Assembly (NCBI RefSeq): GCF_003112575.1
Contig: NZ_BEWC01000008.1
Location: 372,001 to 436,000, forward strand
Reading direction: 5' to 3'
Origin: Streptomyces ardesiacus
GTDB lineage: Bacteria; Actinomycetota; Actinomycetes; Streptomycetales; Streptomycetaceae
Length of the DNA: 64,000 bases
Below the pieces are notes generated by a model that had not been told where the DNA came from, ran no database searches, and saw only the letters and a program-made list of their open reading frames with translations. Each line of letters opens with the position of its first letter. Positions within the stretch are counted from its first letter, which is position 1. The position numbers and the translations under genes were made by a program. Below, in pieces: positions 63,858 through 64,000 of the stretch.

Positions 63858-64000
63858 CTGCCGACGTGGCCGTAGAGACCACCCCCGAAAAGCCCCTGTG
63901 GAACGACCCCGACCACCCCGTCGCCGCCCGAGTCGACGCGCTCGTCGCCGCGATGACCCTCCAGGAGAAGATCGCCCAGCTCTACGGAGTGTGGGTGGGC
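63854..64000 (+). CDS. bxlA: GH3 beta-xylosidase, N-terminus only (BxlA-like; cut by window edge)
   Basis: 49 codons from the GTG at 63854, coupled to the permease stop with GGAGG three bases before it. The residues PLWNDPDHPVAARVDALVAAMT LQEKIAQLYGV (read in two parts) are the opening of a GH3 enzyme (VxxLLxxMTLEEKIGQL pattern). No signal peptide is visible, so it would cleave imported xylobiose in the cytoplasm. The rest lies past base 64000. Confidence 0.8.
   Translation, partial: MTADVAVETTPEKPLWNDPDHPVAARVDALVAAMTLQEKIAQLYGVWVG

Noticed and set aside
1..64000. tRNA, rRNA, insertion sequences or prophage
   Set aside because: No conserved tRNA loops, transposase, integrase or phage structural motifs were recognised by eye; a covariance-model scan would be decisive.

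Overview
The window is GC-rich DNA with Streptomyces-type coding: frequent GTG starts, ATGA/GTGA start-stop overlaps, long antisense open frames that are only codon-bias shadows, and many sugar ABC transporters that lack their own ATPase (in Streptomyces these usually share MsiK). Gene content (LacI, DeoR and ROK sugar regulators, secreted glycosidases with lectin modules, a bxl-like xylo-oligosaccharide locus, a secreted phospholipase A2, a TerD-like protein) fits a Streptomyces chromosome. I see no rRNA, tRNA, insertion sequence, integrase or CRISPR array.

Layout. (1) 1-7.8 kb: the N-terminal part of a LacI repressor faces a substrate-binding protein, two permeases, a GH2 hydrolase and a secreted BNR-repeat/ricin-lectin protein. 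Two near-identical operators lie in the divergent gap. (2) 7.9-15 kb: a second sugar locus on the minus strand (binding protein, two permeases, GH1 beta-glucosidase), divergent from a YicI-type GH31 alpha-xylosidase; a xyloside or xyloglucan-fragment substrate is plausible. (3) 15.1-24.7 kb: a nitrogen/purine-like catabolic block. It holds a class V PLP enzyme, an Asp/Glu/hydantoin racemase, an NCS1 permease, a hydantoinase/oxoprolinase-like protein, two DUF917 proteins and a PucR regulator. The last DUF917-PucR junction carries an unusual array of 192-bp repeats that looks like repeated duplication of the junction itself. (4) 24.7-28.9 kb: a YhgE/Pip-like membrane protein, a Dps ferritin, a LacI-box-controlled Gfo/Idh/MocA oxidoreductase, a secreted phospholipase A2 and a PAP2 phosphatase. 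(5) 29-32.8 kb: copper island with CopA, CopZ and a divergent His-rich exported protein, controlled through twin CsoR-like palindromes.

(6) 32.8-43.2 kb: a DeoR repressor divergent from an AgaS-like isomerase and a class II aldolase (amino-sugar/tagatose-type catabolism), then an RlmG-like methyltransferase, AlkB, a ROK regulator, small proteins, an anti-sigma-like kinase, a Cds1-like cysteine desulfhydrase and another DeoR regulator. (7) 43.4-52.2 kb: a polytopic membrane protein with an alpha/beta-hydrolase core, a beta-helix/AAA+ ATPase fusion, an Rv1733c-like protein, a MOSC protein, a proline-rich protein and a TerD-TerA fusion. (8) 52.2-57.2 kb: glycosyltransferase, glutamate-racemase-like protein, apolipoprotein N-acyltransferase and NUDIX hydrolase. 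(9) 57.2-64 kb: secreted GH27 alpha-galactosidase, then a bxlR-EFG-A-like locus whose GH3 beta-xylosidase runs off the right edge; its promoter contains the CGAAACTTTCG motif known from Streptomyces xylan genes.

The strongest oddity is the repeat array at 22.5-23.1 kb. Next are the beta-helix/AAA+ fusion, the membrane hydrolase with a collagen-like N-terminus, the DUF917/hydantoinase block without any cyclic amidase, and several new operator candidates.
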